A DNA stretch of 64,000 nucleotides from Arthrobacter oryzae (GTDB lineage Bacteria > Actinomycetota > Actinomycetes > Actinomycetales > Micrococcaceae). How positions within the stretch are numbered: position 1 is the stretch's first letter; each line of letters opens with the position of its first letter. Location: positions 4,584,184 to 4,648,183 of the forward strand of contig NZ_CP132204.1 in NCBI RefSeq assembly GCF_030718995.1, given 5' to 3'. Below, piece by piece: positions 47,331 through 57,067 of the stretch. Made by a program: the position numbers and the translations under genes. The notes beneath the pieces are model-generated. The model saw only the letters and a program-made list of their open reading frames with translations. It did no database searches and was not told the DNA's origin.

Positions 47331-48148
47331 ACCCGGGCAGCCCCGAACACGGCGCCGCCCGGGCCATCAGCCCGGGCCGGTTTGCCGGCAAAGTCGTGGT
47401 GGTGACAGGGGCCGCCCAGGGCATCGGGCGGGCTGTCGCCACGCGCGTCGCCGCCGAGGGAGCAGAGGCTGTCTTGGTGGACCGGTCAGAACTGGTCCAT
47501 GAAGCCGCCGGACAGATCGCGGAGAACGGCGGTTCCACGTCCGCCGTCACCGCTGACCTGGAAACCTACGCCGGCGCCGCGGCCGCCATCGGTGGGGCAC
47601 TGGCACGGCACGGGCGCATCGACGTCCTGATCAACAACGTGGGCGGAACCATCTGGGCCAAGCCGTTCGAACACTACGAGCCGGAGCAGATCAGCCTGGA
47701 GATCCAGCGCTCGCTGTTCCCCACGCTGTGGACCTGCCGGGCCGTCCTGCCGCACATGATCAGCCAACAGGGCGGCGTGATCGTCAACGTCGCCTCGGTG
47801 GCCACACGCGGCGTCAACCGCGTTCCGTACGCCGCGGCCAAGGGCGGCGTGAAGGCCATCACGGCCGCGCTGGCGCTCGAAGCCGCGCCGCACGGAATCC
47901 GCGTGGTGGCAACCGCTCCGGGCGGCACCGAAGCACCGCCCCGCAGGGTGGCCCGCGGACCCCAGCCCGAGAGCGAGGCGGAGAAGGCCTGGTACCGCCA
48001 GATCATGGACCAGACCATCAACTCTTCGCTGATGAAGCGCTACGGAACCCTGGACGAGCAGGCCGGACCCATCGTTTTCCTCGCCTCGGACGAAGCCTCG
48101 TACATCACCGGCAGCGTCCTGGCCGTCGCCGGCGGCGACCTGGGCTGA
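47327..48148 (+). CDS. benD: Benzoate cis-diol dehydrogenase (SDR)
   Basis: 273 aa using a TTG start overlapping the benC stop. A short-chain dehydrogenase: VVVTGAAQGIGRAVATRVA, DVLINNVGG, the catalytic YAAAKGG and PGGTEAPPRRVARGPQPESE, a BenD-type lid. It oxidises 1,6-dihydroxycyclohexa-2,4-diene-1-carboxylate, with CO2 loss, to catechol. Confidence 0.95.
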   Translation: MNPGSPEHGAARAISPGRFAGKVVVVTGAAQGIGRAVATRVAAEGAEAVLVDRSELVHEAAGQIAENGGSTSAVTADLETYAGAAAAIGGALARHGRIDVLINNVGGTIWAKPFEHYEPEQISLEIQRSLFPTLWTCRAVLPHMISQQGGVIVNVASVATRGVNRVPYAAAKGGVKAITAALALEAAPHGIRVVATAPGGTEAPPRRVARGPQPESEAEKAWYRQIMDQTINSSLMKRYGTLDEQAGPIVFLASDEASYITGSVLAVAGGDLG

Positions 48149-48272
48149 CCCGTCCCCGGGCCGGCGCCGCCAAGCAGCGGCGCCGGCCCCGCGACTCCCC
48201 ACGTTCTCTGCAGCATCCCCGGCTATACCCCCGCCCGGCCGCAATGACGCGGCCCAAGCACTGGAGCCCCCT

Positions 48273-49748
48273 ATGAACGTTCTGTCCGCATCCACTGATG
48301 CAGCCCGCAAGAAAACCGTCCGCTGGGTCATAGCCATCGCCGCGGCCGCCCTGCTTTTCGACGGCTATGACCTCGTGGTCTACGGCACCGTCGTGTCGTC
48401 ACTGCTGCGCGACCCCAACCAGCTTGGCGCCCTGGACGCTGCCCAGGCCGGCGCACTCGGCAGCTACGCCCTGATGGGCGTGATGGTGGGCGCCCTCACC
48501 GCCGGCGCCGTGGGTGATTTCCTGGGCCGCCGCAAGATGATGCTCATCAACATCGTCTGGTTCTCGCTGGGCATGGCCTTCACGGCCATGGCCACCAGCG
48601 TCCCGGCCTTCGGCGTCCTCCGCTTTCTCACCGGGATCGGCGTCGGTGCCCTCGTGGCGACGGCGGGCGCCGTCGTCGCCGAATTCGCGCCGGCCGGAAA
48701 GCGCAACTTCTACAACGCGATCGTCTACTCCGGTGTACCCGCCGGCGGGCTGATGGCGTCGTTGCTGGCCATCGTGCTGAACGGCGTGACTGACTGGCGG
48801 GGCCTCTTCATGATCGGCGCCCTCCCCTTGGTGATCCTGTTCCCGCTGGCGTGCCTCAAGCTGCCGGAATCCCCCCGCTGGCTCCTGGCCCGTGGACGGA
48901 CCGAGGATGCCCACCGGTTGTCGGTGAAGACCGGCATACCGTTGCAGGACAAGGCAACCGAAGGCCGGCCAACGAAACGCCAGGCCGCCGAAGGCCCGGC
49001 ATCGGATGCCGCGGCGTCGTTCGGCACCGTGGCACCGCCCCCTGCGGTCGGCAAGGGCGGACGCGAGCTTGCCGGATTCGCCGCCCTCACTACGGGCAAC
49101 TACCGCACGCCCACCATTTTGCTCGGACTCATGAGTTTCTGCGGACTGCTCCTGACGTACGGCCTGAACACCTGGCTCCCCGAGATCATGGGGCAGCACG
49201 GCTACGGAAAGACGTACTCGCTCACCTTCCTCCTCGCGCTCAATGCCGGCGCGGTCATCGGCGGGCTCGTCGCCTCCCGGTCTGCCGACCGGTTCGGGCC
49301 CCGCGCCGTTGTTGCCACCACGTTTGTCATCGCTGCCGCCGCTTTGGTCCTCCTGACCTTAGATTTCCCGCTGCCGGTCCTGCTGGTAGCCGTCGCCTTC
49401 GCCGGTGTGGGAAGCCTGGGCACGCAGGTGCTTGTGTACGGATTCGTCTCCAACTACTACCCCACTCCGGCGCGGGTTGCGGGCGTCGCATGGTGCGCAG
49501 GCTTCGGCCGGCTCGGCGGCATTTTCGGCCCGCTCGTGGGCGGCTTCCTGATCAGCGCCCGCGCACCCAGCCATGTGGCATTCATCGTCTTTGCCGCGGT
49601 GGCACTGGCCGGCGGCCTCGTCACCGGCTTCGTCCGCCGGCACCGGAACTCCGCTGCCGGGGCTGACGCTGTCACGACTGGCGGTGCCACGACTGGCGCT
49701 GCGATGACTGGCGCCGTCCCCCAGGGCTCGGGCCACCGAAGTGGGTGA
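48273..49748 (+). CDS. benK: MFS aromatic acid:H+ symporter (benzoate transporter)
   Basis: 491 aa, ATG start. Twelve membrane helices with the AAHS-family marks LLFDGYDLVVYGTVV in helix 1, GDFLGRRKMML in the helix 2-3 loop and TGIGVGALVATAGAVVAEFAP. The central loop is long and charged. The C-terminus is an Ala/Thr/Gly-repeat tail. Its position suggests import of benzoate. The symbol is given on context. Confidence 0.9.
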   Translation: MNVLSASTDAARKKTVRWVIAIAAAALLFDGYDLVVYGTVVSSLLRDPNQLGALDAAQAGALGSYALMGVMVGALTAGAVGDFLGRRKMMLINIVWFSLGMAFTAMATSVPAFGVLRFLTGIGVGALVATAGAVVAEFAPAGKRNFYNAIVYSGVPAGGLMASLLAIVLNGVTDWRGLFMIGALPLVILFPLACLKLPESPRWLLARGRTEDAHRLSVKTGIPLQDKATEGRPTKRQAAEGPASDAAASFGTVAPPPAVGKGGRELAGFAALTTGNYRTPTILLGLMSFCGLLLTYGLNTWLPEIMGQHGYGKTYSLTFLLALNAGAVIGGLVASRSADRFGPRAVVATTFVIAAAALVLLTLDFPLPVLLVAVAFAGVGSLGTQVLVYGFVSNYYPTPARVAGVAWCAGFGRLGGIFGPLVGGFLISARAPSHVAFIVFAAVALAGGLVTGFVRRHRNSAAGADAVTTGGATTGAAMTGAVPQGSGHRSG

Positions 49749-49772
49749 CGCCGTCGGATAATGTTAGGAACC

Positions 49773-52577
49773 ATGCCTGACAACGACGCCGGACAGTTCC
49801 CGAGCGGGCGGACACGGCAGGGCCGGCACATGCTGGCCCTGCTGGAGTCCGCCCGCTCCGGCGTGCCCACCCATGCTGTTGTCACCGGGGCCCAGGGCAT
49901 GGGCAAGACAGCCCTGGTCCGGGCTTTCCTCGGGCATCCGGACGCTGCCCTGGAAAGCGCCGTTGTCCTCACGGCCGCCGGTGCCCTCTGGGAAAAACAG
50001 CGGGACTTCGGCGTGGTCCAGCAGCTTCTCGCGCCACACCCCGGCCTTGGCCGGGCCCCGGGCGGGACATCAGGCCCTGCGGACCCCGCCGAGCACCGCA
50101 GTGATTTTGTCCGGCACCACGGCGACATGCTCCTTGCCGCCTTCACGGCACTGGCAGCCAACGGCCGCCCGCTGATTGTCTGGCTGGACGACGCCCAGCT
50201 GGCAGACGTTCCATCCCTCAAGGCACTCCTGTACGCGCTCCGCAGGGTGGGCCCGCTGCCGCTTCTGACCATTCTGTGCCTCGATCCGGAGGCGGACCCC
50301 GCAGAACCGGATTCCGGGCTCACGGGTCAGACCGGACTCACCGCGCTGCCCCGGGCAACCACCATCAATCTGGAGCCGTTGACGGCGGACGACATCACGG
50401 CCATGTGGCACGGCGCTACCGGCCCCGGGCTCCCGGCGTCGGCGGCGCGCATGCTCGTGGAGCACACGGGGGGCAGCCCGGCGCTTATCCGACCTTTGCT
50501 GGAGCAGTTTCCCGTTTCCGTCTGGTCCGCCGGCCCGGAGAGCCTGCCGGCATCCGCCGAGTGTGTTGCCTCCGTGGCGGCAACCCTGCGCCGCCTGCCC
50601 GCGGACGCGGCTGCCCTGGCGGAGGCTGCAGCCGTCCTCGGCATACGGTCCCGGCTGGCTGATGCAGCGGAACTGGCCGGCGTTCCGGACGCCGTTGCCG
50701 CACTCGACCCGGCCCACGCCGCCGGCCTGCTCCGCGTTAGCATGACAGGCGCCGAAACGTGGCTGACGTTCCCGCTGCCTGTGCTCCGCGCTGCCGTATA
50801 CGAGCAGCTCGGCCCGGCCCGCCGCACGTCCCTGCACTCGGCTGCCGCCGGCATCCTTGCCACGCCGGCCCAGCAGCTGAAGCACCGCGCCGCCGCCGCC
50901 CTGCTGCCCGATCCCGCCCTGGCGGCCGAACTGCAGGCCACGGCCGAAGGCTTTGCCGCCACCGGCGCCTGGCACCGGGCAGCGGACGCCTACGCCCAGG
51001 CGGCCCGGCTGAGCCCGCGGCCCGCGGAACGCGAAACACTCATGATCAAAGCCGTGGATGCCATGGTGGGAGCAGGGGAACTCCCCCGCGTTGCCGCAGC
51101 CCTGGACGCCCTTGAGTCGTTCGCCCCCGGCCCCCGCAGCGACGCGGTCAGGGGCTACCTGGCAATCCTCCGCGGCCGCCCCGCCCAGGCGGAAGCCCTC
51201 CTGCAGAAGGCCTGGACCGCCGTCGGGCCCGCGTCCGGTGCGGACACGGCCGGCGGCATATGCCAGCGGCAGGTCCTGCACGCCCTGGCCCGTTTCCACG
51301 GGAAGGACCTCGTGATGTGGGCCGAGCGCGCCCGGCGGCATTCGTCCCCCGGAAGCCCGCCGGCGGTGGAGGCACAGGCCATTGAAGGACTAGGGCTCGG
51401 CGCGATGGGCCGTTACGCCGACGCCGACCGGAGCTACCAGGACGCGGACAGGTTCCCCGAGGCAGGTGCGCAACGCCAGCGGATCGACATGGGCAAGGGC
51501 TGGCTGCATCTTGCCCTGGACCGCGTCGAAGAGGCCCGGGCCGAGCTCGCGGGCGCGGTTCCCACTGAGTTCGCCCACGGGTCGCAGCGTATTTCGTTGT
51601 GGGCGCAAGCCTGGCTGGCGCGGGCGGACTTCGCACTGGGAGCCTGGGATGACGCGCTGCAGACCGTGGAGAACGCCGTCGCCCTGCAGGAGGAGTCCGG
51701 CATCGAGCTGCTGCGGCCGCTGCTGCACTGGAGCGGAGCCCAGATCCAGGCACTGCGCGGCAACTGGGACGCCGCGGAGCACCATCTGGAACGTGGTGCC
51801 GCCGCGGGCGACAGCTACGCCACCATGCTGTTGCCAGCCTGCCTTGCCCAGGCCCAGGTGGCTGAAACGAAGGCCGATTACGACGGCGTCATCCGCGCAC
51901 TGCTGCCGGTGCTGCGGATGCAGCGCGCCAACGGCATTGACGAACCGGGGTTCTGGCCGTGGCAGGACCACTACGCCAACGCCCTGGTGATGGTGGGACG
52001 GGTGGCCGAAGCCGATGCTTTCCTGGTTCCGCACGAAGACCTGGCCCGCAGCCGGGGACACCGTTCCACACTGGCACGGCTCGCCTATGTCCGGGGCAGG
52101 ATCCAGGCCGCCACTGGTGACCTGGAGGCCGCCCGCAGCACCTTCCAGGGCGGGCTCGCCCGGCTTGAGGACCTTCCTTTGCCGTACGCGCGCGCCCGGG
52201 TCAAGTTCGCCTACGGCCAGTCGTTCCGCCGGGCAGGCAAGCGCAGGGAAGCAGCGGCCGTGCTCGCCGAATCCCGTGAACTGTTCACCCTGCTGGGCGC
52301 CCAGGCGTATGTCGACCGCTGCTCCCGTGAGATGCGGGCCAGCGGAGTAAGTCCCGGGGGCGGCATTGGCGTCACCGGGGACCTCACCGAGCAGGAGAAG
52401 GCCGTTGCCGCACTCGTGGCCTCCGGCCTGAGCAACAAGGAGGCCGCCGCGGAACTCTATGTCTCGGTGAAAACGGTGCAGTACCACCTGACCCGGATCT
52501 ACACCAAGCTGCACATCACCTCACGCTCGGGGCTCGCGGCCGCGTACCTGGGCAGGCTGCCGGAGAACCTCACGTAG
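49773..52577 (+). CDS. Large ATPase/LuxR-type (LAL) transcriptional regulator
   Basis: 934 aa from the ATG at 49773 with TAGGAACC upstream. An AAA/STAND-type ATPase opens with VVTGAQGMGKTALVR (P-loop 39-46) and has a Walker B-like IVWLDDAQL. A long helical TPR-like region follows. The C-terminal LuxR HTH is LTEQEKAVAALVASGLSNKE then VKTVQYHLTRIYTKL. In Corynebacterium a LuxR-type BenR lies in the ben operon, so this is the likely benzoate-responsive activator of ben and perhaps cat; ligand and sites are inferred. Confidence 0.88.
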   Translation: MPDNDAGQFPSGRTRQGRHMLALLESARSGVPTHAVVTGAQGMGKTALVRAFLGHPDAALESAVVLTAAGALWEKQRDFGVVQQLLAPHPGLGRAPGGTSGPADPAEHRSDFVRHHGDMLLAAFTALAANGRPLIVWLDDAQLADVPSLKALLYALRRVGPLPLLTILCLDPEADPAEPDSGLTGQTGLTALPRATTINLEPLTADDITAMWHGATGPGLPASAARMLVEHTGGSPALIRPLLEQFPVSVWSAGPESLPASAECVASVAATLRRLPADAAALAEAAAVLGIRSRLADAAELAGVPDAVAALDPAHAAGLLRVSMTGAETWLTFPLPVLRAAVYEQLGPARRTSLHSAAAGILATPAQQLKHRAAAALLPDPALAAELQATAEGFAATGAWHRAADAYAQAARLSPRPAERETLMIKAVDAMVGAGELPRVAAALDALESFAPGPRSDAVRGYLAILRGRPAQAEALLQKAWTAVGPASGADTAGGICQRQVLHALARFHGKDLVMWAERARRHSSPGSPPAVEAQAIEGLGLGAMGRYADADRSYQDADRFPEAGAQRQRIDMGKGWLHLALDRVEEARAELAGAVPTEFAHGSQRISLWAQAWLARADFALGAWDDALQTVENAVALQEESGIELLRPLLHWSGAQIQALRGNWDAAEHHLERGAAAGDSYATMLLPACLAQAQVAETKADYDGVIRALLPVLRMQRANGIDEPGFWPWQDHYANALVMVGRVAEADAFLVPHEDLARSRGHRSTLARLAYVRGRIQAATGDLEAARSTFQGGLARLEDLPLPYARARVKFAYGQSFRRAGKRREAAAVLAESRELFTLLGAQAYVDRCSREMRASGVSPGGGIGVTGDLTEQEKAVAALVASGLSNKEAAAELYVSVKTVQYHLTRIYTKLHITSRSGLAAAYLGRLPENLT

Positions 52578-52626
52578 CGGCCGGGAACGCAGCGGACGGG
52601 CCCGCCGCAGTAGACTGTCTCCAGCC

Positions 52627-55600
52627 ATGACTTTTCATATTTCCTACCCCGCCGAGCTGCCGGTCTCCGAGCGCCGCGAGGACCTGATGGCCGCCATCGC
52701 GGCCAACCAGGTGACCATCATTGCCGGCGAGACCGGCTCCGGCAAAACCACCCAGATTCCCAAAATGTGCCTCGAACTGGGCCTGGGCGACAACGGACTG
52801 ATCGGCCACACCCAGCCGCGCCGGCTTGCTGCCCGCACCGTGGCCGAGCGCATCGCGGAGGAGCTTGGCGTCGAAATCGGCCAGGAGGTGGGCTTCCAGG
52901 TCCGCTTCACCGGCGAGGTCAGCCGGTCCACCAAGGTCAAGCTCATGACCGACGGCATCCTGCTCGCGGAGATCCAGCGCGACAAGCTGCTGCGCAAGTA
53001 CAACGCCATCATCATCGACGAAGCGCACGAGCGCAGCCTCAACATCGACTTCATCCTGGGCTACCTCAAGCGGATCCTGCCGCAGCGCCCGGACCTGAAG
53101 ATCATCATCACCTCCGCCACCATCGATCCCGAGCGGTTCGCCAAGCACTTCGGCACCGAGGACGAGCCGTCCCCTATCATCGAGGTGTCCGGCCGGACGT
53201 TCCCGGTGGAAATCCGGTACCGGCCGCTGTCCCAGCCGGCGGGCGGGGCCGCCGGCGACGATGATGATGCGGGGCCGGCGTCCGACGACGAGCTCGAAGA
53301 GGACCGCGACCCGCTCGACGCCGTCTGCGACGCCGTCGACGAACTGGCCCTCGAAGCGCCCGGCGACATCCTCATCTTCTTCTCCGGCGAGCGCGAAATC
53401 CGCGACGCCGCCGAAGCCCTCAACGCCCGCATCCAGTCGAACCGGCGGCTGGCCGGCACGGAGGTCCTCCCCCTCTTCGCCCGGCTGAGCCTGCAGGAAC
53501 AGCACAAGGTGTTCCACCCCGGCAGCAAGCGGCGGATCGTGCTGGCAACGAACGTCGCCGAGACGTCGCTGACGGTGCCCGGCATCAAGTACGTCGTGGA
53601 CACCGGCACGGCGCGCATCTCGCGGTACTCGCACCGGACCAAAGTGCAGCGGCTGCCGATCGAACGCGTGTCCCAGGCCTCGGCCAACCAGCGTTCCGGC
53701 CGCTGCGGCCGCGTGTCCGACGGCATCGCCATCCGGCTCTACTCGGAAGACGATTACGAATCCCGGCCGCAGTTCACGGATCCCGAGATCCTGCGCACCA
53801 ATCTCGCGGCCGTCATCCTTCAGATGACCGCCATGGGCGTGGCCCGCGGGCCCAAGGATGTGGAGAACTTCCCGTTTGTGGAGCCGCCGGACTCGCGGGC
53901 AATCAACGACGGCGTCACGCTCCTGCGAGAGCTCGGCGCCTTGAGTGCCGTCCGCCCAGGTGACGCGAAAAGCGGCGGACTGACCGCCGTCGGGCAGAAG
54001 CTGGCCCAGCTTCCGGTAGACCCCCGGCTCGGCCGGATGATCGTGGAGGCCGGCAAGCGCGGCTGCGTCCGCGAGGTCATGATCCTCGCAGCAGCGCTGA
54101 CGATCCAGGACCCGCGCGAGCGCCCTACCGACAAGCAGCAGCTCGCCGCGGAAAAGCACGCCCGCTTCCGGGACGAGAATTCGGACTTCACCGGCTTCCT
54201 GAACCTCTGGAACTACCTTCAGGAAAAGCAGCAGGAACTCTCCTCCACGCAGTTCCGGCGCCTGTGCCGGACCGAGTTCATCAACTACCTCCGGGTGCGG
54301 GAATGGCAGGACCTCTTCGCCCAGCTCCGCCAGCTCGCCCGGCCGCTGGGGATCAGCCTCGACAACAAGCGCCTCGCCGACCCGGTGGGCAACCACGACG
54401 GCATCCACATCAGCCTGCTCTCCGGCCTGCTCAGCCACATCGGCATCCTCGACGAACGCAAGCGCGAATACGCCGGCGCCCGCGGCAGCCGCTTCGCGAT
54501 CTTCCCCGGCTCGGCGCTGTTCAAGAAGTCCCCCACCTTCGTGATGGCCGCGGAACTGGTGGAAACGAGCCGACTATGGGCCCGTGTGGCCGCAAAGTTC
54601 GACCCCCTCTGGGCCGAGCAGGTGGCCCCGGACCTGGTCAAGCGAAGCTACAGCGAACCGCACTGGTCCAAGAAGATGGGCTCGGTGATGGCCCATGAGA
54701 AGGTCACCCTGTACGGCGTGCCCATCATCCCCGGCCGCCGGATCAACTACGGCAAGGTGGAGCCGGAGCTGTGCCGCGAACTGTTCATCCGGCACGCGCT
54801 CGTCGAGGGTGACTGGCAGACCCACCACAAGTTCTTCCACCGCAACCGCGCACTGCTCCACGAGGTTGAGGAGCTCGAGGCCCGGATGCGGCGCCGGGAC
54901 ATCTTGGTGGACGACGAGACGCTCTTCGAGTTCTACGACGCCCGGATCGGCCGGGACGTGGTGTCTGAGCGGCACTTCGACAAGTGGTGGAAGGACGCCC
55001 GCCAGCAGGATCCCGCGCTGCTCGACTTCGACCAGTCCCTGCTGATCAGCGAGGACGCCGATGCCCTGGATGATTCGGCCTACCCGAAAACCTGGCTGCA
55101 CAAGGGCTTCGAACTGCCGCTGAGCTATGAGTTCCATCCGGTTGCGCCCGGCTCGCCGCCGAATCCGTCCGACGGCGTCACCGCCGAGGTTCCGGTGCTC
55201 TTCCTGAACCAGCTCGACGACGCCGCCTTCCGCTGGCTCATTCCGGGCCAGCGCGTGGAGCTGGTGACTGCCCTGATCAAGTCGCTACCCAAGCAGATCC
55301 GGAAGAACTTCGTCCCGGCCCCGGACGTTGCACGGCAGGCCGTCGCAGCCCTCGAGGCGGACTTCGATCCCGCGACCGACGATCTCGAACCCTCGCTGGA
55401 ACTGGTCCTGCGCCGGATCCGCGGGCAGGTCATTCCGCCGGGATCCTGGAACTGGGATGCGGTGCCTCCGCACCTCCGGGTGAGTTTCCGCGTGGTTGAT
55501 TCCAAGGGCAAGACCCTGGATGAGGGCAAGGACCTGGCTGCACTGCAGGAACGGCTTGCCCCGGCCACCCGGCGGGCCATCGCCGAGTCGCTGGGCGCCA

Positions 55601-56580
55601 CCCCGGGGACGACGGCCCCCAAGGGCCCGAATGGCCGGCAGCCCGCCACTGCGCCCGGGGAGACGGGCGGGGCCAGCCCCTCGCAGGTCGGTGCTGCCGC
55701 ACCCGGGTTCGCGGAGAAGACCGGCCTGACGGACTGGACCTTCGGGACCCTGCAGCGCCAGGTCCAGGGCATGGTGAAAGGACATACCGTCACCGGTTAC
55801 CCCGCCTTGGTCGATGAAGGCACCTCCGTTGCCCTCCGGCTGTTCCAGACGAGCTCAGAACAGGAGCAGGCCATGCGCGGCGGCGTCATCCGCCTCCTCG
55901 CACTGAAAGTGCCCGCGCCGGACCGCTACGTCCTGGAACACCTGAACAACACCGAGAAGCTCACGTTCAGCCAAAACCCGCACGGCTCGGTATCGGCCCT
56001 GATCGCGGACTGCGCGCTGGCTGCGATCGACAAGCTCACGCCGGCCGAACTGCCGTGGGACGAAGCATCCTTCAAAGCCCTGTACGAGCAAGTCCGGGCC
56101 GAACTGATCGACACGGTGTTCACGGTCACCGCCGTCGTGGAGCGGATCCTGGCCAGCACGCGCCGGATCGAAAAGCAGCTCAAGGGCACCACCAGCCTTG
56201 CCCTGATCAGCGCCCTCAACGATGTGAAGAGCCAGCTCGAACAACTCGTCTTCCCGGGTTTTGTGGCACGCACGGGCTACGCCCAGCTCAGCCAGTTGCC
56301 CCGCTACCTGGCCGCGATCGAGAAACGGCTGGAGAAGCTTCCCGGGAACGTCCAGCGGGACGCCCTGCACATGGCCGCGATCCAGGCCCTGGAGGACGAC
56401 TACGACGATGCCGTCTCGGCGCTGCTGCCCGGGCGCCGTGCGGGAGCTGAGTTAACGCAGGTGCGCTGGATGATCGAAGAGCTCCGGGTGAGCTTCTTCG
56501 CCGTCGAGCTCGGAACAGCCTATTCGGTCTCCGAGAAGCGGATCCGCGCGGTCCTGAATAAAGCCCTCGCCCCGGTGTAG
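52627..56580 (+). CDS. hrpA: ATP-dependent RNA helicase HrpA
   Basis: 1317 aa, ATG start. DEAH helicase: GETGSGKTTQ (34-43), IIIDEAHERS (DEAH at 131-134), ITSATIDPERF, the motif VI block QRSGRCGRVSDG, then the winged-helix/OB region and the long HrpA-specific C-terminus (DUF3418). An acidic insert (DDDDAGPASDDELEEDRD) lies between domains. It unwinds RNA and in other bacteria rescues stalled ribosomes. The 3' end is convergent with the HIT gene; no clear terminator lies in the 58-bp gap. Confidence 0.96.
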   Translation: MTFHISYPAELPVSERREDLMAAIAANQVTIIAGETGSGKTTQIPKMCLELGLGDNGLIGHTQPRRLAARTVAERIAEELGVEIGQEVGFQVRFTGEVSRSTKVKLMTDGILLAEIQRDKLLRKYNAIIIDEAHERSLNIDFILGYLKRILPQRPDLKIIITSATIDPERFAKHFGTEDEPSPIIEVSGRTFPVEIRYRPLSQPAGGAAGDDDDAGPASDDELEEDRDPLDAVCDAVDELALEAPGDILIFFSGEREIRDAAEALNARIQSNRRLAGTEVLPLFARLSLQEQHKVFHPGSKRRIVLATNVAETSLTVPGIKYVVDTGTARISRYSHRTKVQRLPIERVSQASANQRSGRCGRVSDGIAIRLYSEDDYESRPQFTDPEILRTNLAAVILQMTAMGVARGPKDVENFPFVEPPDSRAINDGVTLLRELGALSAVRPGDAKSGGLTAVGQKLAQLPVDPRLGRMIVEAGKRGCVREVMILAAALTIQDPRERPTDKQQLAAEKHARFRDENSDFTGFLNLWNYLQEKQQELSSTQFRRLCRTEFINYLRVREWQDLFAQLRQLARPLGISLDNKRLADPVGNHDGIHISLLSGLLSHIGILDERKREYAGARGSRFAIFPGSALFKKSPTFVMAAELVETSRLWARVAAKFDPLWAEQVAPDLVKRSYSEPHWSKKMGSVMAHEKVTLYGVPIIPGRRINYGKVEPELCRELFIRHALVEGDWQTHHKFFHRNRALLHEVEELEARMRRRDILVDDETLFEFYDARIGRDVVSERHFDKWWKDARQQDPALLDFDQSLLISEDADALDDSAYPKTWLHKGFELPLSYEFHPVAPGSPPNPSDGVTAEVPVLFLNQLDDAAFRWLIPGQRVELVTALIKSLPKQIRKNFVPAPDVARQAVAALEADFDPATDDLEPSLELVLRRIRGQVIPPGSWNWDAVPPHLRVSFRVVDSKGKTLDEGKDLAALQERLAPATRRAIAESLGATPGTTAPKGPNGRQPATAPGETGGASPSQVGAAAPGFAEKTGLTDWTFGTLQRQVQGMVKGHTVTGYPALVDEGTSVALRLFQTSSEQEQAMRGGVIRLLALKVPAPDRYVLEHLNNTEKLTFSQNPHGSVSALIADCALAAIDKLTPAELPWDEASFKALYEQVRAELIDTVFTVTAVVERILASTRRIEKQLKGTTSLALISALNDVKSQLEQLVFPGFVARTGYAQLSQLPRYLAAIEKRLEKLPGNVQRDALHMAAIQALEDDYDDAVSALLPGRRAGAELTQVRWMIEELRVSFFAVELGTAYSVSEKRIRAVLNKALAPV

Positions 56581-56638
56581 CGTCCCGAAGGCAACCACGC
56601 CGGTCCACGCCGGTCCACTCCGGCCCGGGGCCGGAACC

Positions 56639-57067
56639 TCAGGCGGCGGGAACGTGGTCGCCGTGCCCGGCCTGGCGGAGCCCTTCGCGGAGTTTTTCGG
56701 CGTTGGCGTCCAGCCGTGCGGGATCCGGATTGTGGTCCACCGAACCGAAGTCGTAGTCAGCCATGGAAGTGGACGGCCACACGTGAACGTGGAGGTGGTT
56801 GACTTCGTAGCCGGCCACGATGAGCCCGGCCCGTGCGGCGTCAAACACGTCCACCTGGACCGCACCGATCTTCTGCGCAACCTCCATCACCCGGGCGAGC
56901 AGCGCGGGCGGGGCGTCGGTCCAGCGGTCCACTTCTTCAGTGGGAACCACCAGCGCGTGGCCGTCGGCAAGCGGGCCCATGGTCAGGAACGCCACCACAT
57001 CCTCGTCGCGCCAGACGAACCGTCCGGGGATCTCGCCGTTGATGATCTTGGTGAAAACGGTGCTCAT
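56639..57067 (-). CDS. HIT family protein
   Basis: 142 aa, ATG start overlapping the alcohol dehydrogenase stop by four bases (ATGA). The histidine triad is NHLHVHVWP and the N-terminal block is FTKIINGEIPGRFVWRDEDV. The family are nucleotide hydrolases or transferases of the HINT/FHIT type acting on AMP conjugates. The exact substrate is unknown. Confidence 0.94.
   Translation of the reverse strand: MSTVFTKIINGEIPGRFVWRDEDVVAFLTMGPLADGHALVVPTEEVDRWTDAPPALLARVMEVAQKIGAVQVDVFDAARAGLIVAGYEVNHLHVHVWPSTSMADYDFGSVDHNPDPARLDANAEKLREGLRQAGHGDHVPAA

Noticed and set aside
52570..54438. 622-aa minus-strand open frame opposite hrpA
   Set aside because: Shadow of the DEAH helicase domain, whose motifs lie on the plus strand.
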